From: Mauremys mutica | Lineage: Eukaryota > Chordata > Testudines > Geoemydidae | Direction: 5' to 3' | DNA: 64,000 bases | NCBI RefSeq assembly: GCF_020497125.1 | Contig: NC_059081.1 | Span: 19,811,105-19,875,104 of the forward strand | Part shown: one piece after another, positions 1-13,600 of the stretch | Layout: each line of letters begins with the position of its first letter | Numbering within the stretch: position 1 is the first letter of the stretch | Program-made: the position numbers and the translations under genes | The notes under the pieces: model-generated | What the model saw: the letters and a program-made list of their open reading frames with translations, nothing else | The model's database searches: none | What the model was told of the DNA's origin: nothing

Positions 1-650
1 ATCACTGATGGCTACCACAGTTTGGGGAGCACCCTTCCTTCCATTGCTGTAGATTGTTGACACTGTTGTGTCATCAGCTAATGCAAAGAAAACCCGGGCC
101 TGGAACTTTGGAAGATATGTAAGCAGGTGCTGATTTTCAGATATTCTTATTGAGTCAACAGCTGTATCTGTTACAGATTAATGCCATGATCCTGCTACCT
201 GTTCTGCATGGAACTTCCACGTATCGGCCCATATGGTTCAGATGGCAGAACTGGTGGCTTCAGAAGAAACTTGAGATCTAAATACGTTAAATTTCTTAAA
301 CGTATTTAGCTGAATTTTAGAAAAAGTTTCAACTCACTTTTTTATGGCTCAATCCTGCACGATGCTGAGATGCCCTCATCGCACCCTGAAGTCACAACGC
401 CACTTGCAGAAGTTGCTCTGCATCTCCCAGAGACAGGCCCTAAATTAGCTTTCTCTTATTGCAGATTAAAATGGGAACACTTAACACTCTTTGCCAAGCT
501 ATCACCTGCTGACCATCCGTCTGCTGAACTTTATAGTTAATAATTTTCTCTCCTGCTTCTTTCTTTAATGCCTGAGAGATTTCACTTTACATTTGCTAAG
601 ATCAGTTCATTAAAATACTAATTTCAAACTGTAATTATCTGTTGGTTAGC

Positions 651-671
651 ACTGCTGGTTGAACCAGCAGT
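651..671. repeat. Near-perfect palindrome, 10-bp arms
   Basis: ACTGCTGGTT and its exact reverse complement AACCAGCAGT are separated by a single G. The sequence could form a short hairpin, but no function is evident and no surrounding repeat unit was recognised. Confidence 0.6.
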
Positions 672-956
672 AGCGCCGATATGCTCCTAACTGCAGCAGA
701 GTTCACAGATGTTCCAGTCCCCAGGAGCTTCTAGCAAGAGTAACTATAGCACTTGAATAGACGCAACCTTGGAAGAGAGTTAGGGAATGTATTTTAAGAA
801 TAATAGCAAAGCTAATCATTAAGAATAGTTTACAGAGTGGGGGGGGGGGGATGCTTTCATGGAAATCAGTAGCATCCACTAGAAATAAATCTTCTGATAT
901 TAGTGAAGTCAGCTATGCTCTGCATGGCTTACAAAATGTAAACTAGAAATGGACCT

Positions 957-982
957 GAATGTACATGGATCCATGTACATTC
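957..982. repeat. Perfect 26-bp palindrome
   Basis: The sequence reads identically on both strands across 26 bases, centred on a GGATCC core with ATGTACAT-type arms. There is no spacer. I do not recognise it as part of a known repeat family. Confidence 0.75.
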
Positions 983-2765
983 GCCCCCTAGAACCTTGGA
1001 ATCTGTTTGGGTTTGGATCAGAATGCTCGGACCCTGGCTGGTCCACCTTGCTCATAAATACACAATAGCAAATATTTCTTTGAATGCCTATTTAACTCTG
1101 AAACATGACACCTCTTTTTATTTTAACTGCTTTATGGGAGAAAATTTTAATAATATAAAAAACCTAATAGTTTTAGCAAGCTAGAAGTACAGAGAGAAAC
1201 TGCAAATTTTGAGCGGATTCCAGAATTTGTATTATTATAACACGTAAGAGATCATTAACAAAGAAAAATATTACAGTTATCTACACCCTTTGAGAGTCTA
1301 ACTAATGAACCTCTAACAGCTGCTGTTGAAAAATCAGCAACACTATTACTATCAGTTTCAAGACAAAGCACAGCTGACAGATGTTTGAAGTGATAAATCA
1401 GTCTGCACAAGGATTTAAAATAACAAGCCCCAAATGGTCTTTAAAGACAAAGGTGCTGGAGCAAACTATTTCCAGACACTTTGGATACTGTCAAAAGTTA
1501 GATCACTGATGCAATTATCTTGCAAAACAGCAATGACCAGAGTTATAGATTACAAAATATCTAACAATGATAGTACCTGAGCCAAATTTTGAAAAAGTTT
1601 TATATTCATCTTTGCTTTTGATGGCAGTATTGAGAACACCATGCTGCCCAGAACATTACTTATGTTATGAAAAGTCCACAGTGGGATGATGTATAAAATG
1701 TAAGTGAATTGCATTTTTCTTGTACATTTTAATTAAACCTATTTTAAGACAAGCAGTTATATTTTAATAGGCTTTGAACACCATAATTTAAGTCATAAGC
1801 TTTTTTTTGTTGCTTCATTGATGGCTGAGCCTCATAACACATTACTAAAGTGAGAAAGATAATTAAGAGCCCATTCCTACGAGGTACTGGGTGCTCTCAA
1901 GCTCTGTTGGCTCCAGTGGGCAATAAGGGTGGTGATGAGATCTCTAACATGAAATACAGACTTCTTGCACTTTGTTTCAACTTGCATTCATGCGTCTTGC
2001 TAGATAGTGGGTAACCTTTATTGTTGAGTATACAAAATAATGCAGATGTTTACAGCTTCAAAGCCTATGCATTTTACTCCTGATTCAAACAGAAGGTCAT
2101 AGGAATATGGTCCTATGAGGTGCTAAGTGTCTTCAACTCCTATTATTGGAATCCACCCTAGGAAAATGGATCAAGATGGAACATGCTGGGCCCTGTGATG
2201 TCCATGGCAGAACAGTGCTGCTCAATTTGCATTACTCTTATTCACACAATAAGTGGCAATGATATGCTAGGAACACTACAGATCCCAGCATGCAATGCGT
2301 ATCTTGATCTGAACTGTCTCCGGCACCTTCTGCATTTAATTCATGGATCACACTTTGGTCACCCAAGCAGCTGGGACTAAGCTGATTTACACCAGCTGAG
2401 GATCTGTTAACTAGGCCTACTGAATTACTCCTGGTGCTGTTTTTCAATCTCTAGTGCCAACATTCGGAAATGGTGGTGGTGGTGGGGAGGGGGTTTACTG
2501 CTGTTCCCAGATTCAAAATGTACTTTCAACAAATAGTCTCCAATGTTTGTATAAAATTTGCTTTTCCAGGGAACACTTCTGCCAGCAAGTGCCTTGAGTA
2601 GCGTATGTACTGAAAGGAAACACAAAAGGATGTAAAATACAAGCAAAGCCAATTTATTAAAAAATGTGAAACTGGGAATTTTTGGTAATGTTTTGCTCAA
2701 CTCCAGTGCTAGGTCATGGGTCCCCTTGTAAAGGAGAGTGAGACACGCTTCCTTCTTTATGTATT

Positions 2766-2852
2766 ATGGTGTGTGATCCTGCCTCAGCACAGGAGGCTAG
2801 ACTTGACCTCTCGAGGTCCCTTCTAGCCCTACATTTATATGATTCTATGGTC
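2766..2852 (+). repeat. CR1 LINE 3' end fragment
   Basis: The stretch from 'gatcctgcctcagcac' through 'gacctctcgaggtccc' and 'gattctatgg' matches the conserved CR1 3' untranslated tail of sauropsids, which ends in short ATTCTATG-type repeats. The tail reads on the plus strand. Only the extreme 3' end is present, the usual outcome of 5'-truncated CR1 insertion. Recognition is from memory of the family consensus. Confidence 0.75.
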
Positions 2853-2859
2853 ATACACA

Positions 2860-5350
2860 CTTTTTTTTCCCTTAGGCATACAAAATCAGAGTTCTACTTC
2901 CCTTCTTTCTCATCCTCCCCAGTGCAGCTGGCACCTGCTGTATTTACTTGGGAGTAGGCAAGGGCCGAAAAATGCAGCTTCTCTTTCACTTGCCCCTTCT
3001 GTTGAGTCTAAAGAGGTGGCATTTGCAACAACTTAGACAGTTACCTATACGCGCACATGTTGTTTGTGTTCTCGTGCTGACCTCACATGCAATGGCATGG
3101 CATGGCGTCTCAGTTACTGTTCTCCTCATGTTATGCATGAAAGACCATGACTGTTTTCAAAATTTAATTGAAATCCTTTCCCATTCAGACCAACTAGCAT
3201 AAAGTAGCATGCTGGGGCACTTCTTGCTCTCTTATTGACTGACTACTTATGTGCATGCATGCTGCCTTCTTAAACAAATTGCTTGTGCAAACTGACTGAG
3301 AGGCTGCCTTATTATTATTAATTTTTTAAAGGCAACACACTATTACCCTGTGACTTGGAGTGGACAGCCACATTGGCACCTCCTGTGGACTGCTCAATGT
3401 ACTGATCTTTGTCATCTGAATTCTGGAGCAGTGGCCGTGACTCTGTACTTAAGTCTGTACGAGAGCTTCTCTTATAAACCCAATTTTAATCCCTTTTAAT
3501 TTGTTTACTCCCTCCCATATCCACTGAAAGGGGGGGAAACCTTTCCTTTTAGCCTGAAAATTTGTAGTCTTATGTCCCAGGAGGACGTGGCGGGTGGGGT
3601 TAGAGATAAATTGGTTATGGCATTTTCAAATTAGAACAGTTTCCTAAAATTGAGAGAAACATTTTTGATCCATTTATCAATTTAAACATAACTCGGCTTC
3701 TGGATTGAAAAACAACAACAAGAATTACACACAGTTATTCCCATTAAAAACTAGTGCTTATACCTAATTTTTAATTCAGGCAAGTTCATAAATCTTTGAT
3801 GATTTTTGTTTAGGCCCAGGCCAAGGTAGAGCTAATCCCCAAACTACAAAATAAGTTATTTTCAAAGCGGTGGGCCCAAAACTTAAATTCCAATATGTGC
3901 ATAGTTTATAGGGCTTGAATGAGAATCCTTTAACCTTCTACTGAGTATCCGGATGCAGCAAACATATTACTTTGCTTTAAAGAAAGGGATGGGGAGAAAT
4001 GGCATTGGCATCCGGCTCAAGCCAGGAGAATGATATAATATCAAAGATATACACAATTTTGTCACTTTGAATAACTTTCAACTTGCAAGAGTATTCAGAG
4101 ACAAACCACCAGTACTGTACTGCATGAAGATAATTTGATAAATTGTTCTGTCTAAACTGCCTCAGACTAGAAAAGGGACTCCAGTGGCTTTATCATCACT
4201 CCTTCCTATTTTTAGTGTGAATTACTGTTAACTCCCCAGATACATATTAGATCTCTTCCTGGAACAAATTTCTGTTCCTATTGGCATGTTTTTACTGGAT
4301 TATTTCTGTTCAGCACAACACTTTCAAATTGAGGAAGAGCCACATTAGCAATATGTTTATAGTTTGTGAAACAAGCATCAAAGACAACAGATAGTCATCA
4401 GAAAGGGGAGAACCTCCACCATGTTGCTTTAAAATCACAGGGAACTAAAATTTATGTTTTAATGAAAGAAATTGCGTAACCCTGGACACAAGAATGCAGG
4501 AAGCAGTCATTTGAGATTTTGTAATAAAGAAGTTTAAAAGAAAAGGCTAGACAAAAGTAAAATACACAAACAAACCCTCTGCTAGGACACTGCAAATAAT
4601 ATTACTGTATCAACATAGACTACACATTCTCACATTAGTGGGTCAATAACATCTGTGTCTGTGCTATCTGTATTAATAACTGCATACCCTGCAAAGGCTC
4701 AAATTTGAGTTCGTTTTGTATACGCATAAAGGATGAAATCCTGGTTCCAATGAAGTCAGTGGAGCCAGGCTTTCAGCGCAAAAGTTTACATGCTTGTCCA
4801 ATTATCCAAATTCTCTTTCTTCAACAGATCCCATGACCTTCCCACAGGTTCCAGTCCTGTCTGCTTTCTGATGACAAAAGCACTTTGATCACTCTAGCAA
4901 TGTGGGGTTTATATCTCCTTTTGGATTTTTTTCTATCAAACATTGTGTAGAGCTCTCTTGCAAATACTGTACTTGTTTCAGATATGGAATTTGCTAATCT
5001 GAAAAGCAGCCATTGTGCTTGTGCAGTAATTAGTTTGGTGTTTTTAAAAACAGATTGAACCACTTTGAAGGAATCCATAACTGCAGGCAAGATTTATATT
5101 TCACGGCCTAATGGATCACCTACAGTACATGCCACTTACTACCATTAGGCTGGTGATAGGAGGAAGGGCTTTCTTTTTCAAATGGCCAAATCCTGAGCCC
5201 ACAAGCCAAAGTAAAATAGCTTTATGTATATGAACTACAAGGAGCTAGGGGAGAAAGAATCTTCAGTTCCCATTCAAAAGTAGAGTCTGAGCCACGTGTG
5301 CCCGTGGGGTCATTCTTGCTATTGTTGGGCATTAGGAGTAGTAGTTGAGG
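2860..5350. other. Non-coding stretch, nothing assigned
   Basis: AT-rich sequence with no open frame resembling a known protein. The longest minus-strand frame here (4821-5090, 89 codons) has no recognisable domain and is interpreted as chance. No transposon ends or RNA genes could be supported. Confidence 0.5.
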
Positions 5351-5618
5351 CATGCTACTCAGTCTAGGGTTGGATTTAAGGGCAGGCGACTGCCTGGGGT
5401 GCTGGGCTTGGGGGGCATCTAAGTTGCTTTTTTGTTGTTAGAGACAAAAGGGAAAATAGAAGTTTGAAGTAAAATGTTTCAGGTATTCCATATGTGGATT
5501 CATTTTTCACTAACTTCCTGGAATGTTCTGGATCTTTGTAGAATCTTGTGGAACCTTCCAGACTTTCTGAGAACTACATTTTCCTTGAACCTCCTAGAAT
5601 GTTGTCCGCCATGACCAC

Positions 5619-5632
5619 ACGGGTATATAAGG
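5619..5632 (+). promoter_or_regulatory. TATA-like promoter of the hAT transposase relic
   Basis: The motif GGTATATAAGGGGTGG lies about 320 bp upstream of the first recognisable transposase ATG (5949). A pyrimidine-rich tract ending in TGTAG near 5938 could be a 3' splice site between this promoter and the coding sequence. Function is inferred from position; the downstream gene is dead. Confidence 0.45.
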
Positions 5633-5948
5633 GGTGGGGCATCGTCAGTGAGATGTAAGAACAAAGTGAAGTGAAAACCCAGCTACGATATTGTGAATCT
5701 TATTTTATTGTGTAATTGTGAAAGTGTACTTGTGTTTTAACACTTGAAGAGTGTAAGCAGTGACTAATAAAGGACCTATTTAATGAGACACCGGAGAGAT
5801 CTATCAAACCTTATCTATGCAACAATTTAAAAGAAATACTGTTATTACTTTTGTCACGCTTAACATGGAATGTTTGATGACTTTCTAAGACTGCGTAACA
5901 GAGACTTTTGCTCTCCCTAATACTGTTTTCCCCTGTAGAAAATAAAAG

Positions 5949-7827
5949 ATGCCCCTAAAGAAGCCTACAGGAGCTTAGTATAGGAAGCAAAAAGCTCAAT
6001 TGCAATCTAGTTTGCAGCAAAGGGCAAATCTGATGGGAAAATATGTGAAACAGAACAACATAGTATTAGGCAGTAGTGATCATCACAGTGCAGAAGAAAT
6101 TGAGGAGCGAAGTGTAAATGATGGAAGTCCTGTTACTAAGGCATTAGCAGATTTACCTGAAGATAAGGAATGGAAATGTGAGGAAAGGAATGGAGAATCG
6201 TGCAGTTTTCCTGGCGGTGTAAAGAACAAAGAAAAATCTGGTTTACATGAAAAGGAAAGAAAGTATAATGAAGAATCAGCCTTGCATGATGACAGGAAAC
6301 AGCAGTGAGAAAAACTGCACACCCAAATAGATACATCAGATCCTGCTTTATGGCTGGTGATCCTAAATTCTGCTGATATTGGTCATAGAAGTTTGAATGG
6401 ACTGGGCAAAATCGAGGATATGACATTTCCAGTAAATGAGCAGAAGCGACACATCTCAAAGTCACACTGTGAAAGAATGCTCAAGAATACTGAGAAACTG
6501 AATCAGTGACAAAGTGTTCTGGTTTTGTTGCAAAATATTTGACAAGAATGATAAAATCTTGTTTGCGCTTTCTGGGTACAATTACGGGCATAACTTAGCA
6601 GATGCTCTGAAGCAACATGAAAAGTCACCCGGCCATTTTATGGCCTATTCCAAACAGATGGAGGTTGGGTCCAGGCTCAAGCTGAATAAATGCATGGATG
6701 CAGAAAACCAGCACATTATTCATGTAAAAACCCAGCACTAGAGGAACGTGCTAGAGAGTCTGATCTCAATTACCCTCTTCGCTGTAAAGAATAATTTGGC
6801 TTTCTGGGGTTGTTGGATAAGTTGTTCACTGAACATAACGGTAATTTCCTTGATTTGGTAGAGCTACTTGGGAGATATGTTGAGTAGTTCGTAAAGCAAA
6901 ACAATTCAAAACTAACTGATTGACCTTATGGCAAGGAAGGTGCTTGATAACTTATTGATGTGATTCGGCAAAGCGAACCATGACACTGTAATAATGGACT
7001 GAACTCCCGACATTAGTCACAGTGAAAAGATTTCATTTACAGTAAGATTTATTGACAACGAGGATGGCTGTATCCAAGTAAAGGAACACTTTATCTGTTT
7101 CCGGTCTGTGGATGACTCTACTGAAAAAGGCCTAACAGAACTGTTTATGAACATTTTGAATGAGAATAAAATAAAGCTTCAGAATTGCTGCAGCCAAGGC
7201 TACAACAACAGCGTCAACATGAAGGGAAGAAACAGTGGTTTCCAGGAAAGGATCCTTGTGCTGAATCCAAGAGCTTTCTTCATGCCTTGTGGATGCCAAT
7301 CCCGTCAACCTGGGTGTCTCAGATGCAGCGCCATCTTCTTTAGAATCAGCATCTCTCTTTGGAGAGATATCTCTAAAGGATATATGTCCTGTTTTCAGCA
7401 GGCAGACAGGAAAACACTCTTGAACAATTGTACGGAGCTTCACTGGATGCTGACACATGGGGAATGTTTGGACATCAATGATAAAGACCTCTATGTCCAA
7501 TTGGACAATATCTGTCACATTTTGAAACACAGGAAGCACTCTCCACTCCCAGTTCTCCAATTTATTCATGATTTTGAGCTGAAGGACACTTTTCCTAATG
7601 TGTGGATAGTTTTGAGGATTCTGCTCATGCTGCCGGTCTCAGTCGTGAGTGGTGAGCGCATCTTTTTGAAGCTCGGGCTCATTAAAACACTTCTTTGATT
7701 GATGATGGCCGATGAGAGACTGACATCGCTTGCTATTTTATTGCTTGAAAATACCATTGGGCAGTTTTTGGATCTCTCTGACACTGCTTCAGTTTGCAAG
7801 GGCAAAGGCGAGAAAACGACCTTTTGA
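5949..7827 (+). pseudogene. ZMYM1-like hAT transposase pseudogene
   Basis: The original start is probably the ATG at 5949, since the frame opens MPLKKPTGA, close to the basic N-terminus of ZMYM1-like hAT proteins; a TAG stop follows at 5976. Downstream pieces in shifting frames resemble, in order, a DPALW...NEQKRH segment (about 6340-6460), a TTF-type zinc-finger region (FCCKIF...HEKSPGH, about 6514-6660), an RNase H-like catalytic segment (about 7010-7330) and the hAT dimerisation motif SGERIFLKLGLIK near 7650-7690. Such transposases cut and paste DNA flanked by short inverted repeats. Multiple in-frame stops and at least two frameshifts make this copy non-functional. The assignment rests on motif order. 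Confidence 0.75.
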
Positions 7828-7934
7828 ACTAAAGGACGAGGGTTAACATTTTAAGGCTGTCACCTGCTGTAACACTATTTAATACTGGTCTCTACCCAAT
7901 GCTGCTTTAGCTCTGCTGCACCACTGACCAGACT

Positions 7935-8035
7935 TTTAACGGCCGGGTCAGCGGTGCTGACCACAGCCACTCCGGTCCTTTTTCAACCGGGCATTCCAGT
8001 CGAAAACTGGACACCTGACAGCCCTAGAAACTGAT
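7935..8035. repeat. DNA-transposon terminal fragment (possible)
   Basis: The GC-rich segment 'ggtcagcggtgctgac' through 'gaaaactggacacctg' resembles the end of a repeat common in turtle genomes in which the terminus reads as a 'tggacacctgacagccc' sequence. The partner end was not found. This is a weak, memory-based call. Confidence 0.35.
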
Positions 8036-8039
8036 CTAC

Positions 8040-9890
8040 AAGGCCCAAAAGTCACCTTCCAGTCTGCAGAGGCACTACCTAGTTGCTGTCCATAGCGAAT
8101 CCAGGGCCCATGTTTGACTTTGCATAGATATTGAGTGAATTTCAGCAAAAGTTCTGATAGCAGAAAATTATTTTAACACTATTTCAAGTGCACCTGTTTG
8201 CAGCTGGATAGTTGGGAGGAAGCACTGTTCTTTCTCCATGATGCCTGCAGCATAATTAGCTTAGCTGCTTTTTCTCTCTTTTTCTTCAAGGTCAGTACAC
8301 ATTGTGACCCAGCACAGATTGCGGGGAGGAAGAGGGGTTACGAGGAGGCTTTGCTGCTGCCTTGCTTCTCTGTGGCAGTGGCTGCTGCTTCTCTCCTCCC
8401 CATGGCCAGACCATGATCTTCCAACTGCTGTTTCCCTTCTGGCACCTCTGCAGCATCAGATCTTCTCCTGCTCCGGAATGAACTCAGGAACCTGGCAGAC
8501 TGAAGGTTTGATGTGTGCCTAGGGCTACCCTGCCTGTCTCATGCTTCACTTCTGCAATCTCCACTTTAAAATCATCATTTTGCCACTACTGTCAAACTTT
8601 GCTTGAAACAGGCGGAGCTGAACATCATCATGTACCATGAAGTGGCTTGTCATTGCAGCTCTCTGGTTCTAGAGAGTCAGCAAAGGGGCATTCACGAGAA
8701 GGGCTCTAACCTTCCCAGAGCATTGGTCTGCTTTCATTTTTAGAGACAACAAAATTTATTGGTTTACCCAAGAAAAAGTAATTCTTTCTGGACAAGTTTT
8801 AACTGTCAAAATCTCAAATGTAAAAAACTAAGATAAGAATCTTTTTAATAATGATTATCAGGGATGTACTGGAATTCCTATATACTACTTTAATCAGAAG
8901 TGCAATGGGCACACTTAAAAAGTTAATTTTGGTTTCAGAGCTACTACTGTTCATTTTAAATATTACAAAAGTCCAGCTTGTGGTGCTGTCTTCATAATAA
9001 AATAGGCCTGCATTCTGCAACCAGAATACATGAGGAAAAGTCCCATACCACAAGTTAAGGACTTCAGAAGCAGGCCAATTAGGACTCCCATTGATTTCAG
9101 TAAGAGATGGCTCATGCCCATACAGACTGCAAATTCCTCAGGACATGGAACTTGTCTTGTACCAGCCAGACACGTAACTAATAATTATGTGTGATCATGA
9201 CCATAGAAATTAGAACAGAATCGGAAAGGTAGTATCTGGTGACTATATTCTGTTATGAGAATGGATACGTACTGGATTTGTTTTTAATTACTAATATCCT
9301 GCTGTGATAAATGATCAAACAGAATACATGTGGTTGTCACATACTGCTTTATCCATTGCCTCAACTGAATACCATTTTCATTTTTTGATACTTGGCTGAA
9401 TATTACAGTCAGACACTCAAGACATACACCAGGAGTTTGTGAAGTACAGCTGAAAGTGACTGTAAAATATTTATTACAAAGCCACTCTTTTTTTTAATCT
9501 CCTGTATATTATTATATTCTTATAACAAACAAAGGAAATCAAACCACAAAGCCTACAAGAACGTGATAAACAGGGTCTGAGTTTGCTCCCAGCAGTAAAG
9601 TAATATAACACTGAGATCTGAAACTCTGTCCTTCATTTCCCTTTTTCTGCCTTGTCACTAATGCTGCAAAACAGGGCATTATCTCATATACCAGATGTGC
9701 TGCAATATCTAGGTACAATAAATTTGGTGTTTCAGCCTTATTTCTGCTTTTGTGTTTTAAATTGGATCCTAAAGTGACTTTAATTTAGGTTTTTGAGGGT
9801 TTTTTTCCTCCCTTCATTTAATTAGGGAAATGGAGACAGTACCAGCAGGGGCTAACGGGGACTGGAAGATTTTGGTAATTCTGCAAAGTT
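8040..9890. other. Non-coding stretch, nothing assigned
   Basis: No gene or complete repeat recognised. A GC-richer patch at about 8300-8520 generates overlapping short open frames but no protein motif. The rest is AT-rich. Confidence 0.5.
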
Positions 9891-9898
9891 TGAGAAAC

Positions 9899-9995
9899 CG
9901 TGGCCAGATTCTGATCTCTTTTAAATTGGTGTACAGCCAACTTCAGTGGAGTTGTTTATATCAGCATAAACAGCATCAGGATCTGGCCAGCAGGC
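9899..9995. repeat. Fold-back MITE, 'ggccagattctgatct' type
   Basis: The left end GGCCAGATTCTGATCT and the right end AGCATCAGGATCTGGCC are imperfect inverted repeats. Between them lie inverted copies of a sequence containing 'cttcagtgga'. This layout matches a very common non-autonomous DNA element of sauropsid genomes. The copy is diverged and no target duplication was established. Confidence 0.55.
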
Positions 9996-10439
9996 AATAG
10001 TCTCTTGGCCAGTGCCATAAAAGGCCTTTTGAACTGGCCTATAAAGTGAAGGGACTCAGAAAGTCCATTCAAGCCACTGCCAAATACAGCAGCCATGGTG
10101 AGGCATTAAGGAACTTACACAGCTTCTGCTTAGTCTGGAAGTAAACATACAAGGGCAATACAAGAGAAACCAGTATATGTCTCTCAAACAGGAACTAATA
10201 CTCAGAGGGATTTAGGCTCCTAACTTTCATTGAAATCAGTGCAGTCCCAAATTAAAATGTGGATGAAACATGCTATTTTTCTGGCATGTTGGCAGGGAAG
10301 GCATGTTTCAAAGAGGGAAATATTATGAGGTACTGTTGCTAGCTCAGAGGAGAGACACCTAGGTGTTTTCTACCTAAGTATTGCCTATGTTTTGTCCCAT
10401 TATTACATGAATCCATGAAGTATCTAGTTTTCTTTTGAC

Positions 10440-10622
10440 CCTTCATTCATTTGGGAATTGATTCAATGCACTTTGAAGTCAATGGGAAGACTCTCACTAG
10501 CTTCAATGATCTTTGGATCAGAGCCCAAGCGCTTGATTCTGCATAGTGTTGAGCAATCTTTGTGAGATGCTGTGTACTTCTCTGCGAGTCAAAGAAGCTC
10601 AGCGCCTTGCAGGATCAAACCA
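10440..10622. repeat. Fold-back MITE relic, 'gccttgcaggatc' type
   Basis: The sequence contains 'tttgaagtcaatggga' and ends 'gcgccttgcaggatca', typical of a small palindromic DNA element frequent in turtle and bird genomes. A better-preserved relative lies at 23352-23447. The left end is too diverged to fix the border. Confidence 0.4.
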
Positions 10623-10629
10623 TTGCACA

Positions 10630-13600
10630 CCTTTAAAGAAGTGAAAAATAACGTGTAGTGCTTCTAGTCATCCTCAAATGAATCAGTTAATTAAATTACA
10701 ATTTTTTGCTCTAGTATGTAGCATAGTCCAATTAAGTTACTAAGTCAATCACATCAGCATAAACCAACCATACTGTTACATAATTCTTTTTAATAAACAG
10801 AGTTATAATTATATGAACAAGGTTATAAGGGTGCCAGATGCTCCTAAGCAGGGAGCCTAATTTATTTAATTGATTTCAAGAAGCAACCCACTCATGTATA
10901 ATATCTTTTATCATCTAAAATGTTAATTCTTATCTCAATGAAAAGTAGCTTTCTGTCTTTCAAACGTGTAGGAATGAGACCACTGGAGGGAAAGTTGCAG
11001 AAGAGCTGAAATGTTGCTCCCACTCTGCTCCCTGCCACCCACTCAACCAAATAAATATTGCCATGAAAAACGGAATTTGATTCAGGGGCTTTGCCAGGAT
11101 CTTTTTTTTAAATCTGAGATAAAAATTGTAATAGAAAATAGTAGAGGTAAAATAATGTCTAACTACACCCACTATAAAGGCACAATATGCAATACGTGAA
11201 AACAAATATGTTTAAAAAAAGAGACCAAATGTTAGCTAGAGGTTAGTACTTCGCACTGGTGCATGGGGGTTGACCTAGGTTCATTTCCGTCACAGTTGCC
11301 AGGCTGGGGGAGCTATCAAGTATTTGCACTCAGCCCTAAAGGGGAGGTAGTGCTCTCTCTAAGTCAGCTGTGACTCCTCTGGCTGAATAAGCAATGGCAT
11401 TTAGAAGCTGGGAAGGGATCTCCACCTAGTTCCTTTTAGGAAGCAGGACAACTGTTCTGCAGTTCAGACTCAGGTCCTACCAGGTACAGGAGGAGGAGAT
11501 TTAAAGTTGGGGTGTCTGTGATGTGGACTCCTTAAGAGGAAAATATAACACAGAAATAAATAGTAATCTAGTGGGGGGGGGTTACCCTTTTTGTCCTTGC
11601 TTTTAGCTTTTGTCTACCACAGTGAAGATTGTACAATAAAAGATAAAGAGTTTATGGAGAATTTTATAAAAGGGATGGGTGAACTATGAAGAATTTCAGT
11701 TTTGCAAATCTTACTGTTTTGGAGGCTGCAAAATTAATTGTAGTTTGCAGGGTGTTGTGGTTTTTTTGTTTTTGTTTTTTGCATAAGCCCGCGTGTGTTT
11801 GGTGATTTAGATTAAAACAAGCATGGTTTTAACATGAAGAAATTTTGTGATGCTTATTAGGGACTGAATCATCCCTTAATATGCAAGGATAAGGTAACAC
11901 AAGGGGACAAACTCTATATATTGTTTGGTACATACTGAGTATACTCAGAATTTCACCGCACCATTCTGCTCCTTTTCCCAGTTTCTGTATGTATTTTTGA
12001 CTGTCACTCTCTGCTCATCTTTTACTCCATACTTCCATTGTTTTCCCTGCATTTTTTAAAAAAACCATTATCTTAAGAAGAAGAATAACTCAACGCTATT
12101 CAGGCTATTCTCAGACTTTCAGGATATTTGTGTGTGTTTGAGATGAGGCAAAATGAGTTGTTTGATCCCTAATGTAAAGATTACTATTAATTTTTTTTTT
12201 GCAGCTGAGAAATATTTGCTGCATCCTATAAAGTCATGGCTTATAAAACTTTCCAATTGCCATCAGTCCACTTGCCATAGATAACTGAGTATTTGTACTT
12301 AGATAATTCCAGTATTCATAGTATTTCTTATAGTGTCATAAAACATTTATCTTGCATAGTCCTTATACCAGTATGTGAATAGATACTGAGACACAGTGGA
12401 GTGGAATAAGGAGCATTTTAAAACTTGGAGTAAGAAACCTTTGTGGATTCTGGCATTTGTTTCTTTGCAATACAGTTCTTCAACTATACCAGAAACGGAA
12501 TGGGTATTTAATCAAGATCCACTCATACTACTGGGGCTTCAGTATAAGGGAAAGGCCCTACACAAGGTCTGGGGGGGATGGAGTTAAAAACCTTCCTCAG
12601 ACAATCAGCTCTGCACTCTGTTAAACAGCATGGATGGGTAGGCAAGTGTTTCTTAGAGAAATTGGCAGTAAACACTAATATCCTTCACCCTTCAGGGATT
12701 CAGACTATCAGAGACTAAGTTGGAGGAGACAGAGAGAGAGGAAATACTGAAGTCTAAAAAAGAAGTTGGGATTTCTTCTTGCTGTTGCTACAGCCAGGAT
12801 GACTAAAGTCTGACTTGCTTTATAATGTTCACTTTGGGATTCTGTCTAAACACCATTACTTTATATATTTACTTTGGATTATGATTGAGGGGCATCTTCT
12901 GGGACAGTAACCAAGAAAAAGCATGAGTAGTTTGTTTGGACATTTGAGGGCCAGTACATTTTGCTAGAACATTCTGTTTTTAAAATGCACATCTCCTCAC
13001 AGGTGTTCAAATGCCAAATCTTTTGGTAAAGCTCTCCTGTCTCTGACCAGCTTGTCACTACATATGTTAGTAAACTGTGGGTCAAGCTAAGTAGGAAAAC
13101 ATAGCTACTCAACCGTTTTCTTCCAAATCTGCAAAATATTACAATACCTGATCAATTTTCAGCTGTTGAGACTAATCTGTCTATTGTTTGAACATCTAGA
13201 ATTTCTAAACTTAATCTAAAACCGCTTGATACACCAAGTGCAAACTAATACATGAGTCAAAATGACATTGTTTTTGCAAGAATAAAAATCAGCTGTCTGA
13301 CTCCAAGGATAGGCTGGCTACTTTGTTTAACTTTTGAGTTCACTGTACACAAACCACCAGTTAAAGTCAGTGTGAACTTGAATGGGTTACTGAGAATTAC
13401 AAAACATTTTTCCTAGGGCTGGTCTAAGCATTCAATAAGTTTACATCACTATGTCTACAGATAATGTAGCTAAGAATACAATAATCAATATCTGAAGTAA
13501 AAATTAGGTTTTTTTTGTTTAACATTTTAGTTCATTTTTGGACCACAAACCCATTTATGTGGTACTTTGTGAAATTTCGGGGGAGATCTTACACATTCAT

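Larger units (their letters stand above)
1..2765. other. Non-coding stretch, no gene recognised
   Basis: AT-rich sequence with only short open frames and no recognisable protein similarity. It contains a poly-G run near 840-850 and two short perfect palindromes (651-671 and 957-982), described separately. No RNA gene or recognisable transposon was seen. It may be intronic or intergenic. Confidence 0.6.
5355..7860 (+). mobile_element. Decayed ZMYM1-like hAT DNA transposon
   Basis: The element includes a hAT-type 5' segment ('gcaggcgactgcctgg', near 5383), a TATA-like promoter near 5620-5630 and the broken transposase reading frame at 5949-7827. I could not find a convincing matching right terminal inverted repeat or an 8-bp target duplication, so the borders are approximate. 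The family assignment comes from the protein remnants (TTF-type zinc finger and hAT C-terminal dimerisation motif). The many stops and frameshifts indicate an old, inactive copy. Confidence 0.7.

Noticed and set aside
4821..5090. 89-codon minus-strand frame considered as a host exon
   Set aside because: No recognisable similarity and no clear splice sites at both ends.
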